Shown one piece after another: positions 15,222-21,334 of a DNA stretch of 34,028 bases. The stretch lies in IMG/VR virus record IMGVR_UViG_3300021964_000256, positions 1 through 34,028 of that record; one strand, 5' to 3'. This stretch comes from a virus. The position numbers and the translations under genes were made by a program. The stretch's first letter is position 1, and the number at the start of each line of letters is the position of its first letter. The notes below the pieces were generated by a model. That model was not told where the DNA came from. It ran no database searches and was given only the letters and a program-made list of their open reading frames with translations.

Positions 15222-15328
15222 ATTGCTAATGCTCCTCCTATAATTAATAGAATAAATATAATAAGGTCAAGTTTATCCTTGCGCTTATTTTCTCTCTCGT
15301 ATTCTTTCCAATGATTAAATTCTCTCAT
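15209..15328 (-). CDS. 39-residue membrane protein
   Basis: A charged N-terminus (MREFNHWKEYERENKRKDKL) followed by a hydrophobic segment (LIIFILLIIGGALAIWIL) that would span the inner membrane with the N-terminus inside. AGGAGG precedes the ATG, which overlaps the stop of the preceding gene (ATGA). It may serve early takeover or exclusion, but that is unknown. Confidence 0.55.
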   Translation of the reverse strand: MREFNHWKEYERENKRKDKLDLIIFILLIIGGALAIWIL

Positions 15329-15522
15329 ATTACAATACCTCCTAAGTAGTTGACATAAGTTTCTGCATCAAGTTCAGTTTTAAAAGATTCTAAGTATAAT
15401 TTATTTTCAAAGACCATGTAAACTTTTTCATCATGGTCATATCTGATGTGATATTCAGCAGGTGGTTGTTGCTCTAACCACCCGTCATAATCTTGTAACC
15501 AACTGTCATAAGTTTGTGCCAT
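15325..15522 (-). CDS. Small hypothetical protein
   Basis: A 65-residue acidic protein rich in Tyr and Trp (MAQTYDSWLQDYDGWLEQQP, then YLESFKTELDAETYVNYLGG). Its leader AAATAAGGAGAGAGTTATG is nearly the same as that of the first gene of the operon. Its C-terminal half resembles a small alpha-beta fold. Function is unknown. Confidence 0.55.
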   Translation of the reverse strand: MAQTYDSWLQDYDGWLEQQPPAEYHIRYDHDEKVYMVFENKLYLESFKTELDAETYVNYLGGIVI

Positions 15523-15532
15523 AACTCTCTCC

Positions 15533-15721
15533 TTATTTAACTCTCTTTTTAAATGCGATCCAGTATGCTTCGTCTATCGGTAACTCGTATGAGGTCTTAA
15601 GACCTTTGAGTTTGAAGATTAATGAATCACCCTGAATAGTAACTATAATGTTGCGGTTACCTCTTTCAAACTTAACTACATCTGTTTCTCTCGTTACTGG
15701 TTTTGTTAATTTTGTTGCCAT
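15533..15721 (-). CDS. First gene of the leftward early operon, small basic protein
   Basis: A 62-residue protein with alternating beta-strand pattern (MATKLTKPVTRETDVVKFER, IVTIQGDSLIFKLKG) and a basic C-terminus. Its ATG follows AAATAAGGAGAGAGAA. It lies about 35 nt from the leftward promoter, so it should be one of the first transcribed genes and might be a small host-takeover or DNA-binding protein. It has no named family that I recognise. Confidence 0.55.
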   Translation of the reverse strand: MATKLTKPVTRETDVVKFERGNRNIIVTIQGDSLIFKLKGLKTSYELPIDEAYWIAFKKRVK

Positions 15722-15744
15722 TTCTCTCTCCTTATTTATTTAAC

Positions 15745-15769
15745 CTACACCTATATATTACTACACCTA
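15745..15769. repeat. Direct repeat CTACACCTA x2, operator candidate
   Basis: CTACACCTA at 15745-15753 and 15761-15769, 7 nt apart. They flank and overlap the -10 box of the leftward promoter. A weaker related copy, TAGGGGTGA, in reverse sense lies at 15842-15850 by the rightward promoter. The positions suggest binding by an early regulator such as the Cro-like protein. Confidence 0.55.
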
Positions 15770-15783
15770 AAATTTAATTGCAA
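15755..15783 (-). promoter_or_regulatory. Leftward early promoter
   Basis: On the minus strand: TTGCAA (-35, 15778-15783), 17-bp spacer, TAATAT (-10, 15755-15760). The spacer contains the motif TAGGTGTAG and another copy follows the -10. It drives 15721 leftward. Confidence 0.6.
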
Positions 15784-15813
15784 GTTTTTTTATAAATTAT
15801 TTAATAAAATTTC

Positions 15814-15842
15814 TTGCATAAAGTTTTTTAATAGTTTAATAT
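15814..15842 (+). promoter_or_regulatory. Rightward early promoter
   Basis: TTGCAT (-35, 15814-15819), 17-bp spacer, TAATAT (-10, 15837-15842), then AGGGGTGA. It is a mirror of the leftward promoter and drives the Cro-like gene and the replication genes. AGGAG (15871-15875) then serves the TTG start at 15882. Confidence 0.62.
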
Positions 15843-15881
15843 AGGGGTGATTTTATTTAATTATTTACTTAGGAGATTACA

Positions 15882-16049
15882 TTGAAGTTTGAAGATGCAG
15901 TTAAAAAGTTTGATGGATCAGCACGAAAAATGGCAGAAGCACTTGGTGTTTCTGTCCCTGCTGTCCAGTATTGGAAGTCAACAGGAACTATCCCGGCAGT
16001 TCGAGTATTTCAAATCGAGGTCTTAACAAATGATAATAAAGACGTTTAA
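15882..16049 (+). CDS. Cro/YdaS-like HTH regulator
   Basis: A 55-residue protein beginning at TTG after AGGAGATTACA. The sequence MKFEDAVKKFDGSARKMAEA then LGVSVPAVQYWKSTGTIP is a clear Cro-type helix-turn-helix, with AEALGVS as the first helix and VPAVQYWK as recognition helix. It is transcribed first from the rightward promoter and probably binds the repeats in the divergent region. No CI-type repressor is present. It is overlapped by the next small gene. Confidence 0.8.
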   Translation: MKFEDAVKKFDGSARKMAEALGVSVPAVQYWKSTGTIPAVRVFQIEVLTNDNKDV

Positions 16050-16203
16050 GATTATTGATGACGAAGGAGAGGGAGTTCGTATTTTTAACAATAAATATGA
16101 TGCTAAACATTTTGTTGAATCAAGACCTGAGATGGAAATAGTGACACTGGTTAGAGATACATACAAAGAAGCATTTAAATCATGCGGGGAGTGTTTATTT
16201 TGA
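16030..16203 (+). CDS. Small early hypothetical protein
   Basis: A 57-residue protein starting inside the Cro-like gene (ATG 16030) and ending at a TGA that overlaps the TTG start of the replication gene. The sequence MIIKTFKIIDDEGEGVRIFN is beta-rich, and the end has a CGEC motif. No ribosome binding site of quality is seen, so it may depend on coupled translation. Function is unknown. Confidence 0.48.
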   Translation: MIIKTFKIIDDEGEGVRIFNNKYDAKHFVESRPEMEIVTLVRDTYKEAFKSCGECLF

Positions 16204-16793
16204 ATATAAGAAATTGGGGGAGGTATCAACCTAAAATGAAAGACAGAAATGTTATATGGATTAAATTATATCGTCAGATATTAGAAGATTATGAATGGCA
16301 TAACTTATCATCAGACAGTAAAGCAACATTAATTGAGATGTTATTACTAGCATCTGAAAACAATGGTGTCCTTCCAGAGGTGCATAAAATCGCATTTCGT
16401 TTACGAAAGACGGATGAGTTTATCCAGGAGCAAGTTCATTTGTTAGCACATTGGTTACAAGATGTTGACAAGATGTTACCAAGTTGTGAACAAGATGTTC
16501 CCCTAGAGAAGAATAGAGATAGAGAAGAGAAGAATGATCCTTTGTCTTTAGAGTTGTTTGAAAAGTTTTGGAAAGTATATCCTAATAAAACAGGTCGTAA
16601 GGATGCTTTAAAGAAGTGGCAGAGTAATAACTACCATGAAGAGTTTGACAAAATAATTAAACATATTGATACTATGAAACAAACAGAGCAATGGAAAAAG
16701 GGAATCATTCCAAATGGGTCTACTTATGTAAACCAAGAAAGATGGAATGATGATATAGGTAGTCAAAAAAATAGATGGGAGGGTGGTATATAA
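16200..16793 (+). CDS. Replication initiation protein, O-like
   Basis: A 197-residue protein. I chose TTG 16200, which follows GGGGAG at 16186-16191 and overlaps the previous stop; an ATG at 16182 is also in frame. The N-terminal half is a winged-helix-like domain (VIWIKLYRQILEDYEWHNLS) and the C-terminal end FEKFWKVYPNKTGRKDALKK to TYVNQERWNDD is the tail of phage O-like replication proteins. It probably binds an origin and works with the ATPase downstream. The phage lacks its own polymerase. Confidence 0.72.
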   Translation: MNIRNWGRYQPKMKDRNVIWIKLYRQILEDYEWHNLSSDSKATLIEMLLLASENNGVLPEVHKIAFRLRKTDEFIQEQVHLLAHWLQDVDKMLPSCEQDVPLEKNRDREEKNDPLSLELFEKFWKVYPNKTGRKDALKKWQSNNYHEEFDKIIKHIDTMKQTEQWKKGIIPNGSTYVNQERWNDDIGSQKNRWEGGI

Positions 16794-17704
16794 TGAATGT
16801 AGGAGAGATGCTCGATCAGTTGACTGTTACTGCTGAACAAGTCAATGCAGAAACGGGGGACATAATACCGGCAGATTTCAGGATTAAAAATCCGACTGCT
16901 TTTGCAGAAGCATTTAAAGACTTAGCAAAAGGAGGACACACAAAAGGGTATCCATTAGCATGGGCAAAAACACAGGACTCATTTGTCTGCCGTCCAGGCG
17001 AGGTGTCAATAGTTCACGGATTATCAAGTAGCGGGAAGACCGCATGGTTATCACACAACACACTTTACCAACTACAGATGTGCAAGATAATGGTGGCATC
17101 ACTAGAAATGATGCCGGTGTTACAACTTCAGAGGTTATACGCTCAGAAGTATGGTTCACCTGACATTGTAGAATCTAATATCCCTGACTTTTTAAACAGT
17201 TTAGAAAACTTATATATCTACGATCAAGGAGCATCAACGACTTTAGAAGATATGATTGCTATGATTAATTGGGGTGTATTACATGATGTAGAAATTTTTG
17301 TAATTGACTCCCTTATGAAATTATCAGGAGTGTCGGAAGAATCGATGGAGTCCCAAAAGAACGCTATGTCAGTTCTTGCAGACATTGCTATTGAACATCA
17401 GATTCATATTTTTATTGTATGTCATAGTAAAAAACTAATGAATGACTATGATATTCCTCTAGCAAACCAAATATCAGGATCACAACACCTTCGCAATCTT
17501 GCATCCAACATTCTCTGCGTGTGGCGCAATAAAGAAAAACATTCTAAGATACTTAATGGTGATATAACAGCAGAAGATGCCAGGACTATTCCTGATTGTA
17601 AAGTGCTAGTGCAAAAGCAAAGAAATTACTTCGGTGATGATGGTGAACCAGTATGGAATTTTTGGTTCGATGGCAAATCAATGTTATATAGGGAGAGACC
17701 ATGA
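16793..17704 (+). CDS. RecA-fold ATPase / DnaB-like replicative helicase
   Basis: A 303-residue protein. I chose ATG 16793 (TAATG overlap) with GGAGGG 10 nt upstream. Walker A is GLSSSGKT (residues 76-83) and Walker B is EIFVIDS (Asp172), followed by IFIVCHSKK and the ISGSQHLRNLASNILCVWRN motif, as in the C-terminal domain of DnaB or RepA-like helicases. It lacks the DnaB N-terminal domain. It probably unwinds DNA or loads host enzymes at the phage origin, next to the O-like gene. Confidence 0.8.
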   Translation: MNVGEMLDQLTVTAEQVNAETGDIIPADFRIKNPTAFAEAFKDLAKGGHTKGYPLAWAKTQDSFVCRPGEVSIVHGLSSSGKTAWLSHNTLYQLQMCKIMVASLEMMPVLQLQRLYAQKYGSPDIVESNIPDFLNSLENLYIYDQGASTTLEDMIAMINWGVLHDVEIFVIDSLMKLSGVSEESMESQKNAMSVLADIAIEHQIHIFIVCHSKKLMNDYDIPLANQISGSQHLRNLASNILCVWRNKEKHSKILNGDITAEDARTIPDCKVLVQKQRNYFGDDGEPVWNFWFDGKSMLYRERP

Positions 17705-17865
17705 TAAATTTAAATCGTTTTGTAGAAACAATGATAAAAGAGTTTGATGTAAAATCTTATCGAATAAAAGATAAAAATGGTGCAGTAGTTAAATTTGTTA
17801 AAAATGGTATCAACATGGAGGTGAGTTATGAAAATCAAAAAAACACTACACATAACAAGGGATAG
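17701..17865 (+). CDS. 54-residue early protein
   Basis: It starts by ATGA overlap with the ATPase and runs 38 nt into the NinB-like gene. The first 42 residues (MINLNRFVETMIKEFDVKSY) look folded, while the end is hydrophilic. It contains the strong GGAGG of the next gene. Function is unknown. Confidence 0.45.
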   Translation: MINLNRFVETMIKEFDVKSYRIKDKNGAVVKFVKNGINMEVSYENQKNTTHNKG

Positions 17866-18199
17866 TAATTACCTTGAGGTTGTGCTAGCAATGGTTACAT
17901 CTTTAGATGAAGGGGTGTATGATATGATAATTATGGACAAAGATGGCGCAAGAAGTCATGACCAGAATAGTCTATTATGGGGTGTAATTTATAAAGGTTT
18001 ATCAGATGCCACTGGTTATTCTGACACAGAATTGCACGATATTTTGCGTATGAAATTCGAGTTGAAAAACGAGGATGGAAGTTTAGCATCAACCGCAGGA
18101 TTAACTAAGACTGAGTTTAATGAGTATGTAGATAAAATAATTAACTGGTCTAAATCATTAGGAATTGGTTTTGAAAAAGAGCGAGAAAGAATATTTTGA
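17828..18199 (+). CDS. NinB-like recombination mediator (lambda Orf family)
   Basis: A 123-residue protein with the NinB pattern: an early strand region, then the characteristic SHDQNSLLWGVIYKGLSDAT and the LTKTEFNEYVDKIINWSKSL segment. The lambda Orf/NinB protein binds ssDNA and helps RecBCD-independent recombination by loading recombinase. It has GGAGG before the ATG. It overlaps the Ref-like gene that follows, so these recombination proteins are probably made together. Confidence 0.75.
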   Translation: MKIKKTLHITRDSNYLEVVLAMVTSLDEGVYDMIIMDKDGARSHDQNSLLWGVIYKGLSDATGYSDTELHDILRMKFELKNEDGSLASTAGLTKTEFNEYVDKIINWSKSLGIGFEKERERIF

Positions 18200-18449
18200 A
18201 AAACTTGTTGAGTTTGGATGCGTGGTTTGTAAAAAAGATATTGGTGTTTACACACAACCATCTATTCATCATATACGAGAAGGTATGGGAATCGGGCAAC
18301 GCAACTCTACAGAGAATTGCTTGCCCCTTTGCCCTACGCACCATCAACATGGGGGTTATGGCATTGCATTTCATGCGGGGAAGAAAGCGTTTGAAGAGCG
18401 ATTCGGAACAGAAACAGAACTGTTAGAGTGGTTAAAAGCGAGGTTGTAA
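18171..18449 (+). CDS. Ref-like HNH nuclease (RecA-dependent type)
   Basis: A 92-residue protein with the pattern of P1 Ref: CVVCKKD, HHIREGMGIGQRNSTENCLP, LCPTHHQHG and HAGKKAFEERFG. The HH, CxxC and CxxHH residues form the zinc and catalytic sites. P1 Ref cuts DNA within RecA-filament D-loops. I chose TTG 18171, 6 nt after AGGAA (18160-18164); TTG 18165 is in frame but too close. It lies with NinB, ERF and YqaJ as a recombination set. Confidence 0.85.
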   Translation: MKKSEKEYFEKLVEFGCVVCKKDIGVYTQPSIHHIREGMGIGQRNSTENCLPLCPTHHQHGGYGIAFHAGKKAFEERFGTETELLEWLKARL

Positions 18450-18646
18450 TGTTTGAATTTGTATTGATTGTGTATTTAACAATGGAAAAACCAAAGTATA
18501 TTGGTAACTTTGAAAGTTGTGCATATGCAAATAATTATGTAGCAAAATATTATCATGATGCTCCATACACTATATGCTTGCATGAAAATTACATTAATTT
18601 GCCAAAGGATTTAGTTAAGAGAGATGTCAATGTTTCAAGTAAGTAA
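18449..18646 (+). CDS. Small hypothetical protein
   Basis: A 65-residue protein starting at the ATG overlapping the Ref-like stop (TAATG). It begins MFEFVLIVYLTMEKPKYIGN, then has cysteine residues in SCAYANN and ICLHEN. This is the pattern of small phage proteins of the type FxSCxxA. It runs 17 nt into the oxygenase gene. Function is unknown. Confidence 0.5.
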   Translation: MFEFVLIVYLTMEKPKYIGNFESCAYANNYVAKYYHDAPYTICLHENYINLPKDLVKRDVNVSSK

Positions 18647-19235
18647 ATTATATGCAGATATTGATGAAATATTATTTAATGTATTGAAGTTAGATAATTA
18701 TTGGATCAAAAGATTTGATGCTCCTTTTTACACTTTAGGAAGAAATGCTTACTTAGATGGTAAAACAGATGATTATTATAAACATCTAAAACACACAAAT
18801 AAAAGATTAATATCAAATTTTAATAATGTATATATTTCTATACAAGAATATTTGCAAGAATATTTTGGTGAACCAGTGTATTTATATCATGATTTTGCAG
18901 TTCCTTCTTTTCATATTTTTGAATCTGATCCAATATTCTTAAATTTTCCAAGTAATTGGCATACAGATTATCCACATAAAATTTTAAATATCGGTGACCA
19001 AGATACTTACAGTTTTACATACGTTATTGATATACCTTCAAGTGGTGCAGGATTAGAATATAAAGATGGTGAGAATATTAAATATTTAGAATATAATGTT
19101 GGTGATTTTATATTTCATAATGGAGAATTTTTGCACAACATTGCTCCACTAAAAGAATACAGATCAAATGAATATAGAATTACTTTACAAGGTCATACTG
19201 TAAGATACAAAAATAAATTAATTATGTTTTGGTAA
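18630..19235 (+). CDS. 2-oxoglutarate/Fe(II)-dependent oxygenase candidate
   Basis: A 201-residue protein, ATG 18630 (an earlier in-frame ATG is at 18624). The iron triad is visible: His111-Thr-Asp113 in NWHTDYPH and His169 in FLHNIAPL; Arg183 in EYRITLQGH is suited to hold the 2-oxoglutarate carboxylate. The intervening strands (FTYVIDIPSSGAGLEYKDGE, EYNVGDFIFHNG) follow the double-stranded beta-helix order. Substrate is unknown; phage members may hydroxylate proteins, nucleobases or sugars. It stands alone among early genes of DNA metabolism, so a DNA or protein modification is possible. Confidence 0.68.
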   Translation: MFQVSKLYADIDEILFNVLKLDNYWIKRFDAPFYTLGRNAYLDGKTDDYYKHLKHTNKRLISNFNNVYISIQEYLQEYFGEPVYLYHDFAVPSFHIFESDPIFLNFPSNWHTDYPHKILNIGDQDTYSFTYVIDIPSSGAGLEYKDGENIKYLEYNVGDFIFHNGEFLHNIAPLKEYRSNEYRITLQGHTVRYKNKLIMFW

Positions 19236-19244
19236 GGAGTAATT

Positions 19245-19382
19245 ATGGGTAAAGGATCAGCACCACGACCATTTAGTGATCGAAAAACATTTGAAGATAA
19301 TTTTGATAGAATCTTTGGTAAAAAAAAGGAAACAGATGGCGACAAGTCCAACACAACTGACCCTAAAAAAACTAAAGAGTGA
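19245..19382 (+). CDS. KGSAPRPF-type phage microprotein
   Basis: A 45-residue protein beginning MGKGSAPRPFSDRKTFEDNF and continuing DRIFGKK, then a hydrophilic lysine-rich tail. AAGGAG lies 7-8 nt upstream. I recall this start as a recurrent small protein in many phages, function unknown. It overlaps the nuclease gene that follows by 47 nt. Confidence 0.65.
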   Translation: MGKGSAPRPFSDRKTFEDNFDRIFGKKKETDGDKSNTTDPKKTKE

Positions 19383-19662
19383 AGGGTATACAACTGTTCA
19401 AGTGGTCGAAGTATGGATACCATTTGGTAAGTTTGGTAATCGCAGGGATCTGTTTGGAGCATGGGATATACTTGCAGTTAAAGATGGAGAAACCACTGCC
19501 ATACAGGTTACTTCTAAATCTAACATATCAGCACGAGTTAAAAAAATATCACAAAATGAACACATTAATAATTTAAGGGATGCTAACTGGAAACTTTTAG
19601 TGCATGGTTGGTTTAAAAATAAAAGCAATAGATGGGAGTGTAAAGAAATTGACGTTAGTTAA
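19336..19662 (+). CDS. Holliday-junction-resolvase-like PD-(D/E)XK protein
   Basis: A 108-residue protein (ATG 19336 with AAGGA close upstream). It has the pattern FGNRRDLFGAWDILAVKDGE and AIQVTSKSNISARVKK: Asp38 and Asp44 precede the Gln57-centred strand that replaces the usual ExK, as in a number of phage resolvase-like proteins. The end (HGWFKNKSNRWECKEIDV) is also conserved style. It may resolve recombination intermediates. The next gene starts inside its end. Confidence 0.58.
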   Translation: MATSPTQLTLKKLKSEGYTTVQVVEVWIPFGKFGNRRDLFGAWDILAVKDGETTAIQVTSKSNISARVKKISQNEHINNLRDANWKLLVHGWFKNKSNRWECKEIDVS

Positions 19663-20074
19663 AAATCCTCATGATAAAACAAATTATAAATATAAACTTA
19701 AAGAAAAATATGTAACTCGTAAAGAAGCAATAGATGCTCTTTTAAAGGTGTTAGATGGTAATGAACTGACTAGAGAAGATATAGTTCAGCAAACAGGATT
19801 AGAAGAAGTTCACATACATAACATTATACAAAAAATGAAAGATGCAGGACTAATAAGAGTTTTAGATAAAAAAAGAGATGGTCGCAGACTTTACACAAAA
19901 CATTATGAATGTTTACTTGCTGACTTATTTTTGCCATCCGCAGAAGAAATAGAAAAGAATTTTAAAATAAAATCTAAGACTGTTAGAAAAGTAGATCAGG
20001 GAACAAGTAAAGGTTCTGGAACTAAACATAGCGTAACATATACAAACTCTTATTATGATGGATGGGATCTGTAA
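19649..20074 (+). CDS. Winged-helix (MarR-like) regulator
   Basis: A 141-residue protein. I prefer TTG 19649 (MTLVKNPHDKTNYKYK); an in-frame ATG at 19604 would lie deeper in the nuclease gene and lacks a site. Residues about 40-85 (ELTREDIVQQTGLEEVHIHN to LIRVLDKKRDGRRLYTKH) form a winged helix-turn-helix. The C-terminal part is basic. It may regulate the early-to-late switch, because it sits just before the Q-like gene. No ligand pocket is visible. Confidence 0.6.
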   Translation: MTLVKNPHDKTNYKYKLKEKYVTRKEAIDALLKVLDGNELTREDIVQQTGLEEVHIHNIIQKMKDAGLIRVLDKKRDGRRLYTKHYECLLADLFLPSAEEIEKNFKIKSKTVRKVDQGTSKGSGTKHSVTYTNSYYDGWDL

Positions 20075-20400
20075 TGAATTTAGAATATCTTGAATATCTA
20101 TTATCTTTATGGGCAAGATGGATGAGACATGATGACTTAGGTCTTGGTTATCCAAAAAGAAGTTTAGGTATGAGTTCAGGAGGTGCATCAACAGAAGATT
20201 CATTTGATGAATTGTTTGAAGGTTCTGAAAGAGAAAAGGTTAGATCTTTAGATACTATTATTAATTCATTGGAAGAAGATCAGAAAAAATCTATATATCA
20301 TGTTTATTTAGGTTCTAAACCACCATCACTGCAAGACTATAAGTTTCAACTTGCTATGGATAATTTATTAACTTTAGCAACAAAAAGGATTGATCTGTGA
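20074..20400 (+). CDS. Q-like late antiterminator candidate
   Basis: A 108-residue protein beginning at ATG 20074 (TAATG overlap). It has the features of small phage Q-type or sigma-70 region-4-like regulators: SLWARWMRHDDLGLGYPKRS, an acidic linker and SLEEDQKKSIYHVYLGSKPP then a C-terminal helix. The strongest support is context: the -35 of a good promoter lies in its last codons and a terminator follows, exactly where lambda Q acts on pR'. Antitermination is inferred. Confidence 0.62.
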   Translation: MNLEYLEYLLSLWARWMRHDDLGLGYPKRSLGMSSGGASTEDSFDELFEGSEREKVRSLDTIINSLEEDQKKSIYHVYLGSKPPSLQDYKFQLAMDNLLTLATKRIDL

Positions 20401-20418
20401 TTCATTTTAAGGTAGAAT
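20390..20418 (+). promoter_or_regulatory. Late promoter, pR'-like
   Basis: TTGATC (-35, 20390-20395), 17-bp spacer, TAGAAT (-10, 20413-20418). It begins in the last codons of the Q-like gene. Transcription would start near 20425 and meet the terminator 60-80 nt later unless antiterminated. Confidence 0.58.
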
Positions 20419-20447
20419 TGCAGTCATAGGGGCAAATTGCGCCCTTC

Positions 20448-20475
20448 GTTTCTTTACTATCTCTCATAAAGAAAC
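20448..20475 (+). repeat. Inverted repeat GTTTCTTT / AAAGAAAC
   Basis: Perfect 8-nt arms with a 12-nt loop (actatctctcat). It lies between the late promoter and the terminator and may form a hairpin in the leader RNA. TACTAT in the loop resembles a -10 element. Confidence 0.7.
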
Positions 20476-20484
20476 TCTCCTCCT

Positions 20485-20513
20485 AGACCCACTTCGGTGG
20501 GTCTTTTATTTTA
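20485..20513 (+). terminator. Strong intrinsic terminator with UUCG loop
   Basis: AGACCCAC - TTCG - GTGGGTCT, an 8-bp stem closed by C(UUCG)G, followed by TTTATTTT. It lies between the early genes and the late genes. Confidence 0.9.
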
Positions 20514-20555
20514 AGCAATGATAAATATGAGATCACTAAATTAAGGAGAAATAAA

Positions 20556-20615
20556 ATGTATGGCAAAAAACCAATGAAAAAAGCAAACACTAAAAAACCA
20601 ATGAAGAAGAAATAA
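20556..20615 (+). CDS. 19-residue Lys-rich microprotein
   Basis: It has AAGGAG before ATG 20556 and the product MYGKKPMKKANTKKPMKKK. It is first in the series of four basic small proteins after the terminator. The very high Lys content suggests nucleic-acid or membrane association; a virion DNA-condensing role is a guess. Confidence 0.6.
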   Translation: MYGKKPMKKANTKKPMKKK

Positions 20616-20617
20616 TT

Positions 20618-20761
20618 ATGGCAAAAGGTGTTCCTCATTACTTGCCTAATGGTAAATTACATACAGGCAAAACGCACAAACATAATGGCAAACTAATGTC
20701 AGGTGCGACACATACAGCAACAAGTAAAGTATTAACTCATAAAAAACCAAAAGGAAAATAA
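20618..20761 (+). CDS. 47-residue basic protein, His/Lys/Gly-rich
   Basis: It begins MAKGVPHYLPNGKLHTGKTH and repeats the pattern NGKL-SGATHTATSK. I recall this HxG..H repeat as a recurrent phage microprotein. It lies 2 nt after the previous stop. Function is unknown. Confidence 0.65.
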   Translation: MAKGVPHYLPNGKLHTGKTHKHNGKLMSGATHTATSKVLTHKKPKGK

Positions 20762-20762
20762 A

Positions 20763-20924
20763 ATGCCAGGTAAGGGACTTTATGCCAATATCCATGCGAA
20801 AAGAGCAAGAATCAAAAAGGGATCAGGAGAAAAAATGCGATCCGCAGGAGCAAAAGGCGCACCCACAGCAAAAGCATTTAAGCAATCAGCAAAAACTGCA
20901 AAACCTCCTAAAAAATCTAGGTGA
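20763..20924 (+). CDS. 53-residue basic conserved phage protein
   Basis: It begins MPGKGLYANIHAKRARIKKG, then SGEKMRSAGAKGAPTAKAFK and QSAKTAK. I recognise this as a frequent small basic phage protein (NIHAKR...GSGEKMR...GAPTAKAF). Some 19 Lys and Arg residues make it very basic. It lies with three other such genes ahead of the virion genes. Function is unknown. Confidence 0.75.
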   Translation: MPGKGLYANIHAKRARIKKGSGEKMRSAGAKGAPTAKAFKQSAKTAKPPKKSR

Positions 20925-20930
20925 TTGCGT

Positions 20931-21191
20931 ATGAAAAAAGATGCAAGATTAACAAGAGCAGGTGTATCTGGATACAATAAACCAAAGAGAACTCCTAATC
21001 ATCCTACTAAATCTCATGTTGTAGTTGCTAAAGATGGTGACCAAGTAAAGACAATACGTTTTGGTCAACAAGGTGTAAGTGGTGATAAAAAGAAAACAGC
21101 AAGATCAGATTCATTTAAAGCAAGACATGGAAAGAATATAGCAAAAGGTAAAATGTCTGGAGCATACTGGGCAAATAAAGTTAAGTGGTAG
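20931..21191 (+). CDS. 86-residue basic phage protein, DUF6321-like
   Basis: I chose ATG 20931, which has AGGTGA 6 nt upstream; an in-frame TTG at 20925 follows the stop directly. The sequence GVSGYNKPKRTPNHPTKSHV, KTIRFGQQGVSGDKKK and KARHGKNIAKGKMSGAYWA is typical of a small conserved family, which I recall as DUF6321. It may bind DNA or RNA. Its 3' end overlaps the DUF1289-like gene by 7 nt. Confidence 0.72.
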   Translation: MKKDARLTRAGVSGYNKPKRTPNHPTKSHVVVAKDGDQVKTIRFGQQGVSGDKKKTARSDSFKARHGKNIAKGKMSGAYWANKVKW

Positions 21192-21334
21192 AAAGTCCAT
21201 GCACCTATGAGTGCCATGTAATTGAAGATCAATGTATAAAATGTAAGAGAACAGTTGACGAAGTAATTAATTGGATTAAACTTACAGATACAGAAAAAGA
21301 ATCAATTATAGAAAGAATTAAAAATCAAAATTGA
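21185..21334 (+). CDS. DUF1289-like Cys4 small protein
   Basis: A 49-residue protein from GTG 21185, overlapping the end of the DUF6321-like gene. It has the DUF1289 pattern: SPCTYECHVIEDQCIKCKRT, VDEVINWIKLTDTEKESIIE. Cysteines at 6, 10, 17 and 20 probably bind a metal or Fe-S cluster. This family occurs widely in Proteobacteria as a small protein of unknown role. Its TGA overlaps the following gene. Confidence 0.72.
   Translation: MVESPCTYECHVIEDQCIKCKRTVDEVINWIKLTDTEKESIIERIKNQN

Larger units (their letters stand above)
20425..20513 (+). ncRNA. Short leader RNA between late promoter and terminator, 6S-like position
   Basis: About 90 nt with no ORF of interest. It contains GGGC...GCCC (20430-20444), a perfect inverted repeat GTTTCTTT / AAAGAAAC (20448-20475), a CTCTCCTCC pyrimidine run (20475-20483) and the UUCG-capped terminator. 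It occupies the place of the lambda 6S RNA. Start is estimated from the promoter. Confidence 0.45.

Noticed and set aside
19604-19648. Extended start of the winged-helix protein at ATG 19604
   Set aside because: No ribosome binding site and a deep overlap with the nuclease gene; the TTG at 19649 is preferred, though not proven.
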